64,000 nt of DNA from Pyxidicoccus xibeiensis (lineage in GTDB: Bacteria; Myxococcota; Myxococcia; Myxococcales; Myxococcaceae): positions 175,874 through 239,873 of the forward strand of contig NZ_JAJVKV010000014.1 of NCBI RefSeq assembly GCF_024198175.1, in the 5' to 3' direction. Shown piece after piece: positions 34,049 to 42,985 of the stretch (positions are counted from its first letter, which is position 1; each line of letters starts with the position of its first letter). The translations under genes and the position numbers were made by a program. Below the pieces are notes generated by a model. That model saw only the letters and a list, made by a program, of their open reading frames with translations, made no database searches and was not told the DNA's origin.

Positions 34049-35679
34049 CTACCGCACCGTACCGTTGAGGACGCCGAGCGTGGCCGGGCCCAGCGCCCAG
34101 TCGCTCGCGGTGTCACTGTCCCCGGGCAACACGCGGCCCACCGTCGTCGTCTTGGTGCCACCGATAGGGAAGGCGGAGCCCCAGTCGAAGGAGACGTCAA
34201 AGGCGCTCGGGAAGGAGTTGTACGTGCAGGGCACGCCGTTGCAGTCGGACGGGGACCACTGCCCTTCCGCCTGGCGCGCCTGGAGCTGGACGGGATAGGC
34301 GGGGATGGGGGTGAAGCCCGGGATGACGGCGGCAAGGGCGTCCAGGGTGTTGCCCATCTGGTCCCGGATGCGGTGCACTCGCTGCCCTCCGCTGATGCCG
34401 AAGGTGCCACCCTGGAAGTCCCAGGCCGTGTCGTAGTTCGACGCGTACTGGGCCTGGGGCCAGGCCGTCTTGCTCGTGAGCTCCGAGCCCGGAGCGTCCA
34501 CCCCGGGCGTCACCCGGTCCGGGTTGAAGTGGATGACGATGAGGTCACCCTCGAGCACCTCCACGTCCGGAAGGGTCGCCAGGGGGGTGGCGCTGGCGGC
34601 GTCCACGACGGTGATGCCCTCCGTGCTGCCGCTCTGGAGCACGACGAGCTCCATCAAATCCCGCTGGTTGGCGACACCGGGCGCAATCTCGGTGATGCGC
34701 AGCGCGGCGGGCGTCTTCCAGCCCCGGAAGTTGCCGGTGCGGCTCGTCGGTTCCACGCCGGTGCCCGCGTTGTCACGCACCGTGGACGCCACCGTCACGG
34801 TGTAGAACTGGCGGGGCACCTGGGCGCTGGTTTCGAGCCGCACCTCGCGGTTGCCGGGGGCGCTGGCGCCCGTGACAGTCAACCCGGCGATGGAGAACTG
34901 GCTGCCATCGGCCAGGACGCTGGCCGGGTCGATGCGCCGGTCGAGGCGGACGATGACCGACTCCGGGCCGGCGGCCTGCGCACCCGTCACCCGGGGCCCC
35001 GGGCACGTCGACGAGACCAGTTGCTGCGGCGCCCACACGGAAGGCTGGGTGAGCGGCGTCCCCGTCCCCGTCGAGAAGAACCACAGCGGCGAGACGATGC
35101 TCACCGTGCAGCCCTGGACCAGGTCGAGCTGGTCCCTCACCGTCTCCACCACGCGCAGCCGGAAGTTGAAGGAGCTCGGGGAGCCCGCGGGCACGCCGGC
35201 CGTCACCAGCGGCGCCTGCTCGTGGCCGGCGCCCGCCAGGGAGAATGGGCCGTTGAGGGTGCCCGTGAGGGCGATGAGCTCCGACTCGTAGGCTGGCAGG
35301 AAGGCGGGCAGGTCCACCTGGCTCACGTCCTGGGCGAACCCCGTCAGCACATCGCCGGTGCCCAGCACGCCGTAGCCGGAGAGGGTTGCTCGCACCATGC
35401 CTTGGCCACGCGCTTGTTGGAGACGAGGATGCTCACGCGCATGCCGGCCTGGGGCACGGAGCTCAGCACCGCCGGGTCCACCTCCACGAAGAGGGCCGGG
35501 CCGCTGCGCTCCGCCTGGAGGAAGAAGCCCGCCGGGTCATTGGCGAGGGTGCCCACGCCCGGCTTGACGAAGGTGATGTAGGCCCCGTCGACGCGCAGGT
35601 CCACCGGGCCGTCCGCCGCGGCGCGCACAGCGGCAATCTGCGCCGAGGCGGACTCGCCGGTGGAGTTCGGCAGCACGTT
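34049..35679 (-). pseudogene. lamin-tail/Ig-like secreted protein, 5'-truncated and frameshifted
   Basis: The 449-codon frame 34049-35398 contains Ig-like beta segments (SVIVRLDRRIDPASV, FYTVTVASTVRDNAGTG) and a lamin-tail-like domain (LRITEIAPGVANQRDLMELV, GDLIVIHFNPD). The upstream part of the same protein (SAQIAAVRAAADGPVDLRVD through RVSILVSNKRVAK) lies in another frame, so there is a shift near 35,395. Its beginning is cut off by R485 copy E at 35679; no signal peptide remains. The gene was probably a surface adhesin or calcium-binding type protein and is now dead. Confidence 0.75.
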
Positions 35680-36164
35680 CCCCCAAGCAGGTGAGGAGGA
35701 GGCGAGAGCGGGAAAGGAGGCAGCGGCCAGAACGGAGCGGATGAAGCAGAGAACGCCGCGAGTGGACTGGGCCGAGTCGCTGAGGAGGACGTTCGACGTT
35801 CGACGTGTTCGCCTGCGTGAGGTGTGGAGGCCGCAGGAGGGTGCTGGCATACCTGACGGCCCCCGGTGGGGGCGCGCCATTCTGGAGCACCTGGCATTGC
35901 CCTCGCGGCCTGCAAAGCGGGCCCCGGCACAGGGTCCACCCCAGAGCGCGTGGTGTTGAGCCCAAGCGCCCACAGTGACCTGGAAGCCCACGCCCCTGCG
36001 GCATGCCGCCTGGCTGGACCGCTTGGGCCGGCATGTGCCCCGAGGGGCGGCACAGCCTCTGCTCCGGCCCGGCGCACAGCCCGCGTGTTACCCTCCAGCG
36101 GCCCTTCTTGGCCCCTCTTCACCAACCCGCCGCCCTCAACAGGGCTCCTATCCGTCCTATACTT
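35680..36164 (+). repeat. R485 repeat, copy E (recent, full length)
   Basis: The 485-bp copy is nearly identical to D and has the same two ends. The left flank is the broken lamin-tail gene. The right end (TATACTT) joins directly to codon 240 of the duplicated serine hydrolase, making it the exact edge of the 3-kb duplication. Confidence 0.92.
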
Positions 36165-36639
36165 CGCGGACGGCGGGGAGTCGGGGGCGCTCGTCATCAG
36201 TGATGGTGTCGGCGACAGCCAGTGGAGCCAGCCGCCCGCCTTCCCGGATGGCGCCGCGGGCCTGGTGTCGACGGTGGACGACTACCTGGCCTTCGGCCAG
36301 ATGATGCTGAACCAGGGACAGCACGGGCGCGAGCGCATCCTGTCGAGGCCCTCGGTCGAGCTGATGACGACCGACCACCTCACGCCCGAGCAGAAGGCCG
36401 TCTCCGGCTTCTTCCCAGGCTTCTTCGACAACACCGGCTGGGGCTTCGGCGTCTCCGTCGTCACCCGGCGAGATGATGTCTCGCTGGTGCCCGGGCGGTT
36501 CGGCTGGGATGGCGGCTATGGGACGTCATGGGCGTCGGACCCCCGGGAGGCCCTGGTCGGAATCCTGCTGACCCAGCGGGTGATGGACTCTCCCGAGCCC
36601 CCGGGGCCCTTCCGCGACTTCTGGACGCTGGCCTACTAG
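36165..36639 (+). pseudogene. serine hydrolase 3' fragment (copy 2, dead)
   Basis: It carries only residues 241 to about 398 of the hydrolase, so both catalytic motifs (SMTK, YNTG) are missing. A CAG to TAG change (AYQ to AY-stop) ends it five codons early. The frame is open back through R485-E, but that fusion has no catalytic residues. It may still act as the translated leader for the downstream methyltransferase. Confidence 0.93.
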
Positions 36640-36653
36640 GCCATCGACGACTG

Positions 36654-37595
36654 ATGGCCCGCCGCTTCCATGACGAGCCGCTCGTCGTCGTGCTCCGCCA
36701 CCTGAAGGAAGCGCTCGGCGCGGGCACGGCGTGCATCGAAGTCCCCGACCCGGACCTGGGGCGCGGCTGTTATCCGGGGGAGCGCGTGGGGCCGCTCGGC
36801 GGGCTCGTGCACCGGCCGCTGCGAAGCTGGTGCGACCTGGCCGAGGGACTCGGCTGCCGGCTGCTCACCCCGCGCGCGGTGGACGACACGCATATCTCAC
36901 TCACCTTCGAGCGGCTGGGCGCCGAGGCCTCCTGGCACGCGGGCGGAGCGTCCTCAGCGGAGGTGGAAGCACCCACGCGGGAGGAGCGCTACGGCGCGGG
37001 CTCGGAGTTCGCGCGGGTGCGCAAGCTGGAGGACGCGGGCTTCCTGCTGCCTTGGCTGGAGGCGCTCGGGCGCATCAAGCTGGACGCTGGCGCGCGGGTG
37101 CTGGACCTGGGTGTCAACCGGGGCGACGAGCTGGCCGCCTTCGCCTGGCTGGAGGGGATGCCGGACGTCACCTTCGTCGGCGTGGACCACGGCGCGAGCG
37201 CGCTCGCGGAAGCACGGGCGCGCTTCCCCGACGCGCGGCATGAGTTCGTGCTCGCGGACCTGAATGCGCTCCCGGCGGGGCTGGGGCGCTTCAGCCTGGT
37301 GCTGTCGGTGGGGACGCTGCAGAGCCCCGGGGTGGATGACCACGCACTGTTGCGACGGCTGGTGCAGGAGCACGTGGAGCCCCGGGCCGCGTTCGTCCTC
37401 GGCTTCCCCAACTCGCGCTTCCGGGATGGGGAAGTGGTCTACGGCGCCCGGGTGCGCAACCTGCGTGAGCCGGACCTGTCCCTGCTGGTGAAGAACCTGT
37501 CCTTCTATCGCCGCTATCTGCACCAGCACGGCTTCCGTACGTTCCTCGGCGGCAAGTACGACCTGCTGCTCACGGCGGTGCGCGGCGGCGACTGA
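36654..37595 (+). CDS. SAM-dependent methyltransferase-like protein (copy 2)
   Basis: The 313-residue copy differs from copy 1 by about three conservative changes and keeps the SAM motif ARVLDLGVNRGDE. Its original coupled partner is destroyed, and the premature TAG now lies 15 bp before this ATG, so translational coupling by overlap is lost. The near-identity suggests recent duplication or retained selection. Confidence 0.75.
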   Translation: MARRFHDEPLVVVLRHLKEALGAGTACIEVPDPDLGRGCYPGERVGPLGGLVHRPLRSWCDLAEGLGCRLLTPRAVDDTHISLTFERLGAEASWHAGGASSAEVEAPTREERYGAGSEFARVRKLEDAGFLLPWLEALGRIKLDAGARVLDLGVNRGDELAAFAWLEGMPDVTFVGVDHGASALAEARARFPDARHEFVLADLNALPAGLGRFSLVLSVGTLQSPGVDDHALLRRLVQEHVEPRAAFVLGFPNSRFRDGEVVYGARVRNLREPDLSLLVKNLSFYRRYLHQHGFRTFLGGKYDLLLTAVRGGD

Positions 37596-37628
37596 GGCCC
37601 GGGCCTCGCTCCTGGACGCGCCCCTGAG

Positions 37629-39065
37629 TCATGGAGCGTCGTCGCGATTCGCGGGCCCTGAGGTGGAAGGGCGTTGCAGTTCCCAGACAGGGAAGTAGCA
37701 CACGCCCTTGTGCACAAAGCCGCCCATGTTATCGCAGTCCTTCAGCTCCACAAGTAACTTCGCCCAGCAGCCGCCGTTGATTGCGACCAGTTCCTTGCCG
37801 GAACATCGCCCCTCACCATTGGGTCTACGCTGCTTTGGAAAGGGCTTCGGCGGCACCTCCGCCCGGATGGCAGGCCACATGGAGGGGACTCGCTCGGGCG
37901 CGACTGGGGCCGTCAGCGCTGTGTCTCCGACGGCGATCGTGCCGCCATCCTTCGCCTCTTCGCCCTCCGCGAGGTGCGGCTGCTCGGGCAGCTCGAAGGA
38001 CCGCGTGCTCCACAGCACTCCCGCGCCCAGGGCCAGGGAGGCACCGAGGCTGGTCGCCACAAGCCCAGGCCACCTCGCCGCACGGGGAGGTGGCCGCACC
38101 GTGACGCGCTGGAGCGGAGGAAAGAGGCCCGCGGGCCTTGCCTCTTCCCCGGTGAAGAGCGGCACTTCCGCTTCAGGCCCCGCCTTCCGTGCGGCCCGCT
38201 CCAGTGCTTCGGCCACCTCCTCTGCACGGCCCCGCGCCTCTGGTTGCAGCGAGAGCATCCGGGACACCAGGGCGCTCAGCTCCGGCACGCAGCGGGCGTT
38301 GTGCGTGCTGGCGCTCCAGAGCGCCAGCTTCTCCGGGTGCCACAGCCAGGCGTCCTCGCCCCGCGGATGCGGCGAGGGCGGGTACTTGCCGGTGACGAGC
38401 CGGTAGGCGGTGATACCCAGGGCGAAGACGTCATCGGCGGGGCCGGGCGCATACGGGACGGGGGGAGGCTTACCGGGGCCCAGCACGAAGCCCCAGGCCT
38501 CGGGAGCGCGGTAGGCGGAAGTCCCAGGAGGCCACGAGTCCCACGTCAGGGTGGAAGCGCCCAGGAAGTGTCCGGAGCCGAAGTCCATGAGGAAGGGCTG
38601 GCCGTCCGCACTTCGCACGCGGATGTTCTCACCCTTCACATCGCGGTGGATGCCGCCTGCGGCGTGCGTGGCCTCCAACGCCCGCGCCACCCGGGCGAGG
38701 AGGTGCAGCACCTGCCGTGACGACGGGCGCTGCGCCGAGGCCCAGTCATAGAGGGCTGCGCCCTCTATCCACTCCATGACGAGCCAGGCGTAGGACGCGC
38801 CCTCGCGGGGCTGCCACTGGCCGTGGTCGAGGAGGCGCGGAACCGCGGGATGGTGGATGCGGGAGAGCAGCTCGGCCTCACGGACGAAGCGCGCATCGCC
38901 GGGGTGCAGGGCCAGCTTGAGCGCCACGACGCCCTGAGTCCCGTCCACGCTCTCGGCTCGGTAGACGACGCCGAAGGTGCCCCGGCCGCACTGCTCCAGC
39001 AAGCGCCACCGGCCGATGAGAGTCCCCGAGGGCAGGCTTGCCGGATTGAGGGAGTTGGACTCCAT
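37629..39065 (-). CDS. Hanks-type Ser/Thr protein kinase (copy 2, diverged sensor tail)
   Basis: The 478-residue kinase keeps all catalytic motifs (GRGTFGVVY, HRDVKGENI, DFG, APEAWG) and one TM helix at about 332-353. By my count it differs from copy 1 at 12 of the first 330 residues, but at 24 of the last 118. The Cys positions of the tail are kept while loops change (CEGADGLAYKGE versus CDNMGGFVHKGV). The tail therefore seems free to sense something different. Confidence 0.93.
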   Translation of the reverse strand: MESNSLNPASLPSGTLIGRWRLLEQCGRGTFGVVYRAESVDGTQGVVALKLALHPGDARFVREAELLSRIHHPAVPRLLDHGQWQPREGASYAWLVMEWIEGAALYDWASAQRPSSRQVLHLLARVARALEATHAAGGIHRDVKGENIRVRSADGQPFLMDFGSGHFLGASTLTWDSWPPGTSAYRAPEAWGFVLGPGKPPPVPYAPGPADDVFALGITAYRLVTGKYPPSPHPRGEDAWLWHPEKLALWSASTHNARCVPELSALVSRMLSLQPEARGRAEEVAEALERAARKAGPEAEVPLFTGEEARPAGLFPPLQRVTVRPPPRAARWPGLVATSLGASLALGAGVLWSTRSFELPEQPHLAEGEEAKDGGTIAVGDTALTAPVAPERVPSMWPAIRAEVPPKPFPKQRRPNGEGRCSGKELVAINGGCWAKLLVELKDCDNMGGFVHKGVCYFPVWELQRPSTSGPANRDDAP

Positions 39066-39196
39066 GAAGTGCCTCGCAGGCGGTCCATTCCGCGTCCGGT
39101 CAGGCTACTCACAGGGTCGTCGATTCCCAAAGCAATCCGCCAGGTGGACCGTGGCATTTCGTTCCCCTGAGTCTTGCGGGGGCTCCCTCCACTGGC

Positions 39197-40285
39197 TCAG
39201 CGCAGCGTCGGGTAGTCCGTGTAGCCCTTCTCCTCGCCGGTGAAGAAGGTGGAGGCGTCCACCGGGTTGAGGGCGGCCTCGTGCCGGAAGCGCTCCGGCA
39301 GGTCCGGGTTGGCGAGGAACGGCACGCCGTACGCCACGAGATCCGCCTCGCCCAGGGCAATCGCTTCCTCGCCGGTCCGCGCGTCGTAGCCACCGTTGAC
39401 GATGAACGCTCCCTGGAACGCCTTGCGCAGCAGCGGTGAGATGCGCTGCTCCGGGCTCGGCACGTCCTTTCCCGACACGGCCTCCGTCACGTGCAGGTAG
39501 CCGAGCCCCAACCGGCTCAGCTCGCGCGCCATATGGGTGAACGTCTCGGCCGGCGTGGAGTCCGTCACGCCTGCGTAGGGAAACGATTGCGGCGCCAGCC
39601 GGTACCCCACTCGCTCCGAGCCCCAGACGCCCACCACCGCGCGCGCCATCTCCAGCGGGAAGCGGGCCCGGTTCTCGATGCTGCCGCCGTACGCATCCGT
39701 GCGCTGGTTGGAGCCATCCCGCAGGAACTGGTCCAGGAGGTAGCCGTTGCTGCCGTGCAGCTCGACGCCATCGAAGCCCGCCTCCCGGGCGTTCTCGGCC
39801 GCGCGCCGGAACTGCTCGACGACGCCGGGCAGCTCCTCGGTCTCGAGCGCTCGCGGCGTCACGACGCGCTTCTTGCCCTGGAACGTGAAGACCTCGCCTT
39901 CGTACCCGATCGCCGAGGGAGCCACTGGCAAGCGGCCGTCATGGAAGTCCGGGTGCGAGACACGCCCCACGTGCCACAGCTGCGCGAAGAGGATTCCGCC
40001 CGCCGCGTGGACGGCCTCCGTCACCTTCCTCCAGCCCGCCACCTGCTCGGGCGAGTGCATGCCAGGCGTGCGGATGTACCCCACGCCCTGAGGGCTGACC
40101 TGGGTGGCCTCGGTGATGAGGAGCCCCGCGGAGGCGCGCTGCGCGTAGTAGGGCGCCGCCAGGGGGTTGGGCACATTGCCGTCGCCCACCGCCCGGCTGC
40201 GCGTCATGGGCGCCATCACCATCCGGTTCTTCAATTCGAGACGGCCGAGACGAAAGGGAGACAGCAGCTTCGAGGTGTTTGGCAT
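39197..40285 (-). CDS. Old Yellow Enzyme family alkene reductase (NemA-like)
   Basis: The 362-residue FMN-dependent reductase starts KLLSPFRLGRLELKNRMVMAPMTRSRA, the classic OYE N-terminus. It has AQLWHVGRVSHPD, the active-site HGSNGYLLDQFLRDGSNQRTD (substrate-binding His/Asn pair), ENRARFPLE, and a C-terminal FIVNGGYDARTGEEAI then DLVAYGVPFLANPDLPER for the FMN phosphate. Members reduce activated C=C bonds of electrophiles (enones, N-ethylmaleimide, nitro-esters) with NAD(P)H. Only 34 bp separate its start from the divergent AraC regulator, so shared control is likely. Confidence 0.95.
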   Translation of the reverse strand: MPNTSKLLSPFRLGRLELKNRMVMAPMTRSRAVGDGNVPNPLAAPYYAQRASAGLLITEATQVSPQGVGYIRTPGMHSPEQVAGWRKVTEAVHAAGGILFAQLWHVGRVSHPDFHDGRLPVAPSAIGYEGEVFTFQGKKRVVTPRALETEELPGVVEQFRRAAENAREAGFDGVELHGSNGYLLDQFLRDGSNQRTDAYGGSIENRARFPLEMARAVVGVWGSERVGYRLAPQSFPYAGVTDSTPAETFTHMARELSRLGLGYLHVTEAVSGKDVPSPEQRISPLLRKAFQGAFIVNGGYDARTGEEAIALGEADLVAYGVPFLANPDLPERFRHEAALNPVDASTFFTGEEKGYTDYPTLR

Positions 40286-40319
40286 GGCCAGGAAATGTCA
40301 GGGTCGCTATGGACGCGCC

Positions 40320-41357
40320 ATGTCGTCCAGTCCAAAAGAATTTGCAGGGCGTCCAGAGGCGCTGGACGAGCAGAACTCGGATGTCCTCGCCGACGTGCTG
40401 GACACGATGCGCCTGTCGACCGTCATGTATGGCCGTTTCGAGCTGTGTGCCCCCTGGGGCATCCGGTTCTGCGAGCGCCCCGTCGCGCACATCGTCCTGC
40501 TCGCGCGCGGAAGCGCTCGCCTGGAAGTCGAGGGAGTCGAGGGCGCAGTCACCCTGTCGGCCGGAGACCTGGCCCTGCTTCCTCACGGCGGAGAGCACAC
40601 GCTCCGCGACGCGGAAGGAAGTCCGTTCCACATCCTGGGGCAGGGCGAATGCAAGCGAACCCAGGGGGTGGGGCCGATACGGCTCGGTGGTGATGGCGAG
40701 CGCACCACCCTGGTCGCGGGCTCCTTCCGGCTCGGCACCGCGCCGCGCACGCTGCTGTTCGAGCGGCTCCCGCGCCTCATCCACGTCGCCGCGGATGCTC
40801 CGGCGATAGCCCCGTCGCTGGCGTCGACCGCTCAACTGCTCATCACCGAGAGTGCCTCGTCCAGCCCGGGGGCGACCGTCGTCATGAGCCGGCTCGCGGA
40901 CATCCTGCTCGTGCAGGCCCTGCGGGCGCACATCGCGACAGGTCAGTGCGGGGAGAATGGGCTGTGCGCGCTCGCGGACCCCCAGATTCGAAAGGCCCTC
41001 TCGCTCCTCCACGAGAGACCCGCCGCCCCATGGACTGTCGAGAGCCTCGCATCGGCCGTCGCCCTCTCACGCTCCGGCTTCGCCGCCCGCTTCACCGCGC
41101 TCGTCGGAAAGCCGCCCCTGGAGTACCTCGCGCGGTGGCGGATGACGAAGGCCGCCCAGCTCCTTCGAGAGAGCGAGCTTCCGTTGAGCGAGCTCGCGGA
41201 GGCCAGCGGCTACCAGAGCGAGGCCTCGTTCAATCGGGCCTTCAAGCGCTGGGGAGGGAGCACCCCAGGGGCGTACCGGCGCGAACACCGCCGGGGAGGA
41301 GCCAGGAGCGTCCCCGCCGCCGAAGCCGCGGCCGCTACGGCACCTTCGGGGAGCTGA
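40320..41357 (+). CDS. AraC-family regulator with N-terminal cupin domain
   Basis: The 345-residue protein begins with a ~190-residue sensor of the AraC cupin type (HIVLLARGSARLEVEG, LSAGDLALLPHGGEHTLRD). It ends with two helix-turn-helix units (WTVESLASAVALSRSGFAARF and LPLSELAEASGYQSEASFNRAFKRWGGSTPGAYRR). It is divergent from the OYE reductase, so the natural inference is that it activates that gene in response to a reactive or aromatic compound. Start at 40320 (SSSPKEF); upstream frames are open but lack domain similarity. Confidence 0.92.
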   Translation: MSSSPKEFAGRPEALDEQNSDVLADVLDTMRLSTVMYGRFELCAPWGIRFCERPVAHIVLLARGSARLEVEGVEGAVTLSAGDLALLPHGGEHTLRDAEGSPFHILGQGECKRTQGVGPIRLGGDGERTTLVAGSFRLGTAPRTLLFERLPRLIHVAADAPAIAPSLASTAQLLITESASSSPGATVVMSRLADILLVQALRAHIATGQCGENGLCALADPQIRKALSLLHERPAAPWTVESLASAVALSRSGFAARFTALVGKPPLEYLARWRMTKAAQLLRESELPLSELAEASGYQSEASFNRAFKRWGGSTPGAYRREHRRGGARSVPAAEAAAATAPSGS

Positions 41358-41489
41358 ACTCGGGGAGCAGCTCTCCTGTGAGGGGGGATGCACGTCGTCA
41401 CGTTCTCGTGCGGCATGGGGCCAACTTGGTGGAAGGACACATGAGTGCGTCGATGCCGACCCACACCCTCAACAGGCTTCCCAACTGCC

Positions 41490-41751
41490 CACTGGGCCTG
41501 CGAAGCGGGCCCCAGCACAGGGCCCACCGCAGTTGGCGGGGTGTTGAGGCTCAAGCAGTCGCGCTGCTCCAGAAGCTCACGCCCCTGCTGCCCCTTGCTG
41601 GAGGGGCGTCTGGGTTGGCGTGTGCCCAAAGGAGGCTGCACCGCCTCTTCCTCCGCCTGGCGCACAGCTCGGCGGCACCCGTCAGCGGCCCTCCTCGACC
41701 CCTCTGCATCAGCCCTCACCCTCAACACCCCTCCCATTCGTCCTATGCGTG
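41490..41751 (+). repeat. R485-related repeat, family 2 (right part)
   Basis: The sequence from CCTGCGAAGCGGGCCCCAGC to CCTATGCGTG follows the R485 3' region base for base with much divergence, ending in the same family-2 terminus seen at 18194-18226. The ~130 bp before it (41358-41489) and ~220 bp after it hold no gene I can support. Confidence 0.7.
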
Positions 41752-41971
41752 GGCACGGAGCGGCGCGTCACGCGGAACACGACCCGCATGGCGTGATGCC
41801 ACGAAATTCTGAGGCGCCATGAAACACGGCCCTGCCTCTCCCGTGCAGCATGGGCCGCGCGCGGCGAGGGTATCGGGCTTGCAGTCGCACGGCGGCGCGC
41901 GAACCGGGGCCGGACGACCTCGCTGCAGATGAGTCGGTGAGTCACATCCAACACCGCGAGAGGCAGGCCCC

Positions 41972-42610
41972 ATGCGCAGCGCAGCCGTCATGCTCGGAAC
42001 CATCGTCGTTGCACTCGCCCTGGGAGGAGCGCCCCGCGCCGAGGCCGCTCCCCAGGACACAGGCGTCACCCTCGGCCTGCGCGTCGGCCTCGGTCTGCCA
42101 CTCGGCCGCCTGCAAGGTGGGGACGGCCACTACGACGTGCCGATGAGAAAGGTCGTCTCCGCCATCATCCCGACGCAACTCGACCTGGGAACCTTCCTCA
42201 GCTCGCGCATCTACGTGGGGGCGTCCTTCCAGTATGCCGTGGGGTTCCCCGCGGACGACTGCGTCCAGGGTTCGAGCTGCCTCGCGAGCGCGATGCGGTT
42301 CGGCATCAACATGAGCTACCACCTGCCGGTGTCAGACACCCTGAGCCCCTGGCTGGGACTGGGGGTCGGGTACGAGGTCTTCGCGCCCGACCAGTCCCCT
42401 TATGTCGTCGACCTCGAGCCCCGGAAGGTCAACAGCGCCTTCAATGGATTGGAGCTCGTCAACGTGCAGGGCGGCATCGACTTCGGCCTCGGTGGGCCCG
42501 CGTGGCTGGGCCCCTTCGTGACGCTCACGGTGGGCGAGTATTCGGACGTCAACGAAGAGGCGCTGCACTCCTGGCTCATCGGCGGCGTGCGCCTTCAGTT
42601 GCGTCACTGA
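41972..42610 (+). CDS. outer-membrane beta-barrel-like protein
   Basis: The 212-residue protein has a signal peptide (MRSAAVMLGTIVVALALGGAPRAEAA). It then has about eight amphipathic strands (GVTLGLRVGLGLPLGR, FLSSRIYVGASFQYAVGFP, SPWLGLGVGYEVFA, GPFVTLTVGEYSD) and ends HSWLIGGVRLQLRH. One Cys pair (DDCVQGSSCL) sits in a loop. The size fits an eight-strand OmpA/OmpW-like barrel. No specific family signature is seen; the role is unknown. Confidence 0.7.
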   Translation: MRSAAVMLGTIVVALALGGAPRAEAAPQDTGVTLGLRVGLGLPLGRLQGGDGHYDVPMRKVVSAIIPTQLDLGTFLSSRIYVGASFQYAVGFPADDCVQGSSCLASAMRFGINMSYHLPVSDTLSPWLGLGVGYEVFAPDQSPYVVDLEPRKVNSAFNGLELVNVQGGIDFGLGGPAWLGPFVTLTVGEYSDVNEEALHSWLIGGVRLQLRH

Positions 42611-42985
42611 CCGGCGTGCGGGCCGGGTTCTGGGAAGGGGCTCAGGTGCGCGGCGCAGGCCGTAGATGCCCTGGCCCAGCTTCACGTCTCCGCGGCCTCC
42701 TGCCCGGCGCGAGGCGTGAGCGGGGCGGGCTCCCTCGCGGTGGCTCGCTGCGCGCTCAGTGCCAGCACCAGGAGGGTGCACAGCCGAGCTCGTGCAGTCC
42801 ACCGCCACGCCCGCGCCATGCTCCATGCCATTGAGCGGCGAAGCGTGAGCGCCGTTCCGCCCGGCTCGCCATGAGACCCGGAGGCCAACAAGCGTCCGCT
42901 GCCGGGCGCTTGCCGAGACGGGAGCCTCGCCGGCCCGAATTCACTGGTGGTGGGCCGGTGATGAGGGGTGGGCTCATCCGCGCCC
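42611..42985. other. intergenic region without a recognised gene
   Basis: About 375 bp in which I find no supported frame, repeat or RNA. It should contain the promoter of the original amidohydrolase gene. Confidence 0.35.

Larger units (their letters stand above)
36165..39190. repeat. 3,026-bp segmental duplication, copy 2
   Basis: It has the same length as 12630-15655 with scattered substitutions only. The left edge is the R485-E right end. The right edge is GGGGGCTCCCTCC, after which copy 2 runs into the OYE reductase and copy 1 into tetR. Confidence 0.95.

Noticed and set aside
35866..36639. Fusion open frame from R485-E into the hydrolase fragment as a new gene
   Set aside because: The repeat part has no start signal or domain, and the hydrolase part lacks all catalytic residues; an accidental open frame is more likely.
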